Shown here piece after piece: positions 33,786 through 64,000 of a stretch of 64,000 nt of DNA (positions within the stretch are counted from its first letter, which is position 1; each line of letters starts with the position of its first letter). The notes below the pieces were generated by a model. That model was given only the letters and a program-made list of their open reading frames with translations, did not search any database and was not told where the DNA came from. A program made the position numbers and the translations under genes. This stretch comes from Microcebus murinus (lineage: Eukaryota; Chordata; Mammalia; Primates; Cheirogaleidae), in contig NC_134109.1 of assembly GCF_040939455.1 (NCBI RefSeq), positions 71,887,001-71,951,000 on the forward strand, in the 5' to 3' direction.

Positions 33786-34082
33786 GCTGGGCATGGTGGC
33801 TCATGCCTGTAATCTAGCACTCTGGAAGGCTAAGGCGAGAGGTCAGGAGTTTGAGACCAGCCTGAGCAAGAGTGATACCCTGTCTCTACTAAAATAGAAA
33901 AAAAATTAGCCAGGCATGGTGTTATAGGCCTGTAGTTCCAGCTACTCAGGAGGCTGAAATAGGAGGATCGCTTGAGTCCGGGAGTTTGAGATTGCTGTGA
34001 GCTAGGCTAATGCCCATGGAACTCTACCCAGGTGACAGAGTGAGACTCTGTCTCAAAAAAAAAAAAAAGAAAAGAAAAGAAA
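33786..34082 (+). repeat. TEP1: Older Alu in TEP1 intron 1
   Basis: Diverged dimer with short internal deletions. Confidence 0.85.
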
Positions 34083-34712
34083 ATCAGGACAGTTGCATCA
34101 TGGAAGCCAAAGGAAAAGAGTGCTTCGATGAGAGAGTAATCAACAATGTCATATTCTACTTAAGGGATGAAATAAGATAAAGGCCAAGATGTATAGGAAG
34201 TTAGGTTGTTCACAATGTTGAGTTGTGAAGGGAGAGGAATTTATAGGTGTCACATAGTCATGTGGACTGGTGGAGACAGAAACCCATTTAGTTAAAGAGT
34301 GAGTAGGAGGAAAGGAGGTTGAGGTGGTAAGTATAGACAACTTGATCAAAATATTTGTTTTTCTGGAGCTAAGAATCCAGAGTCCAGATTATATGTGAGG
34401 CGCCTCCACTAAGTAGGGATCACACTGATAGTGCTGGGGGGTCCCCCTATGAAAAGACATATCTCTTCCTCTCTAGCCATTCCTTTTTTTAAAAATTTAA
34501 TTTTCCTGATCTTAAGTCTCTGCCTTACCTTTTCCCTACCCCTCCCCTTAGAATACTCCCTGGATGAAGCAAGTCCTGTGAAAAACAATATTGGTGGTTT
34601 TCTACCTGCAGATCATTGGCATTGCCAGGAAGGCTTTGGGGAAGATATGTTCCCAGTACAAATACATGCATAGTGCAGCCAGGTGCTCATTGCTGTCTAT
34701 GTCTCTTTCTAG

Positions 34713-64000
<29,288 letters not shown>

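Overview
This is primate nuclear DNA, most likely from a strepsirrhine and probably a Malagasy lemur. The dominant repeat is a dimeric Alu whose middle linker reads like 'ttggccaactaatatatata' and whose right arm has 'ctataaatagaaagaaatt'; I associate this form with lemur genomes. About 35 Alu copies are visible. Gene order matches the region equivalent to human 14q11.2, where KLHL33 and TEP1 are neighbours on one strand (from memory).

Region 1 (about 1.1-7.6 kb, minus strand): a dead multi-exon gene of the SLC12 cation-chloride cotransporter family, closest to SLC12A3/NCC. I aligned 15 exons, equivalent to SLC12A3 exons 1-15, and most keep the exact exon lengths and intron phases of SLC12A3. 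The gene carries at least three frameshifting exon indels with clear ORF support, several stop codons and three splice donors that are no longer GT. By family and place it is probably SLC12A10 (NCC2), a paralogue known from fish and some tetrapods. Exons for the cytosolic C-terminus would lie beyond the left edge.

Region 2 (about 9.2-17.2 kb, plus strand): an apparently intact KLHL33 gene (BTB-BACK-Kelch), four coding exons, 798 codons from the chosen ATG. A perfect MEF2-type motif lies upstream.

Region 3 (17.2-32.0 kb): intergenic, filled with Alu, MIR, MER5-like and other old repeats; no gene seen.

Region 4 (32.0 kb to the right edge, plus strand): TEP1, the vault- and telomerase-associated protein. 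A CpG-rich promoter with a non-coding first exon is followed by 42 coding exons whose summed length (6,237 nt, 2,079 codons) stays in frame throughout. They encode the N-terminal repeats, TROVE, DUF4062-like, NACHT and the first part of the WD40 array. The gene runs off the right edge.

The most unusual structure is in TEP1 intron 10. A block of about 0.9 kb, bounded by one 11-bp target-site duplication, is made of Alu + a copy of the dead SLC12 exon 7 with its flanking intron + Alu. The copied exon is in sense with TEP1, keeps both splice sites, and is less decayed than the original 38 kb away, so the two copies let the lesions be ordered in time.
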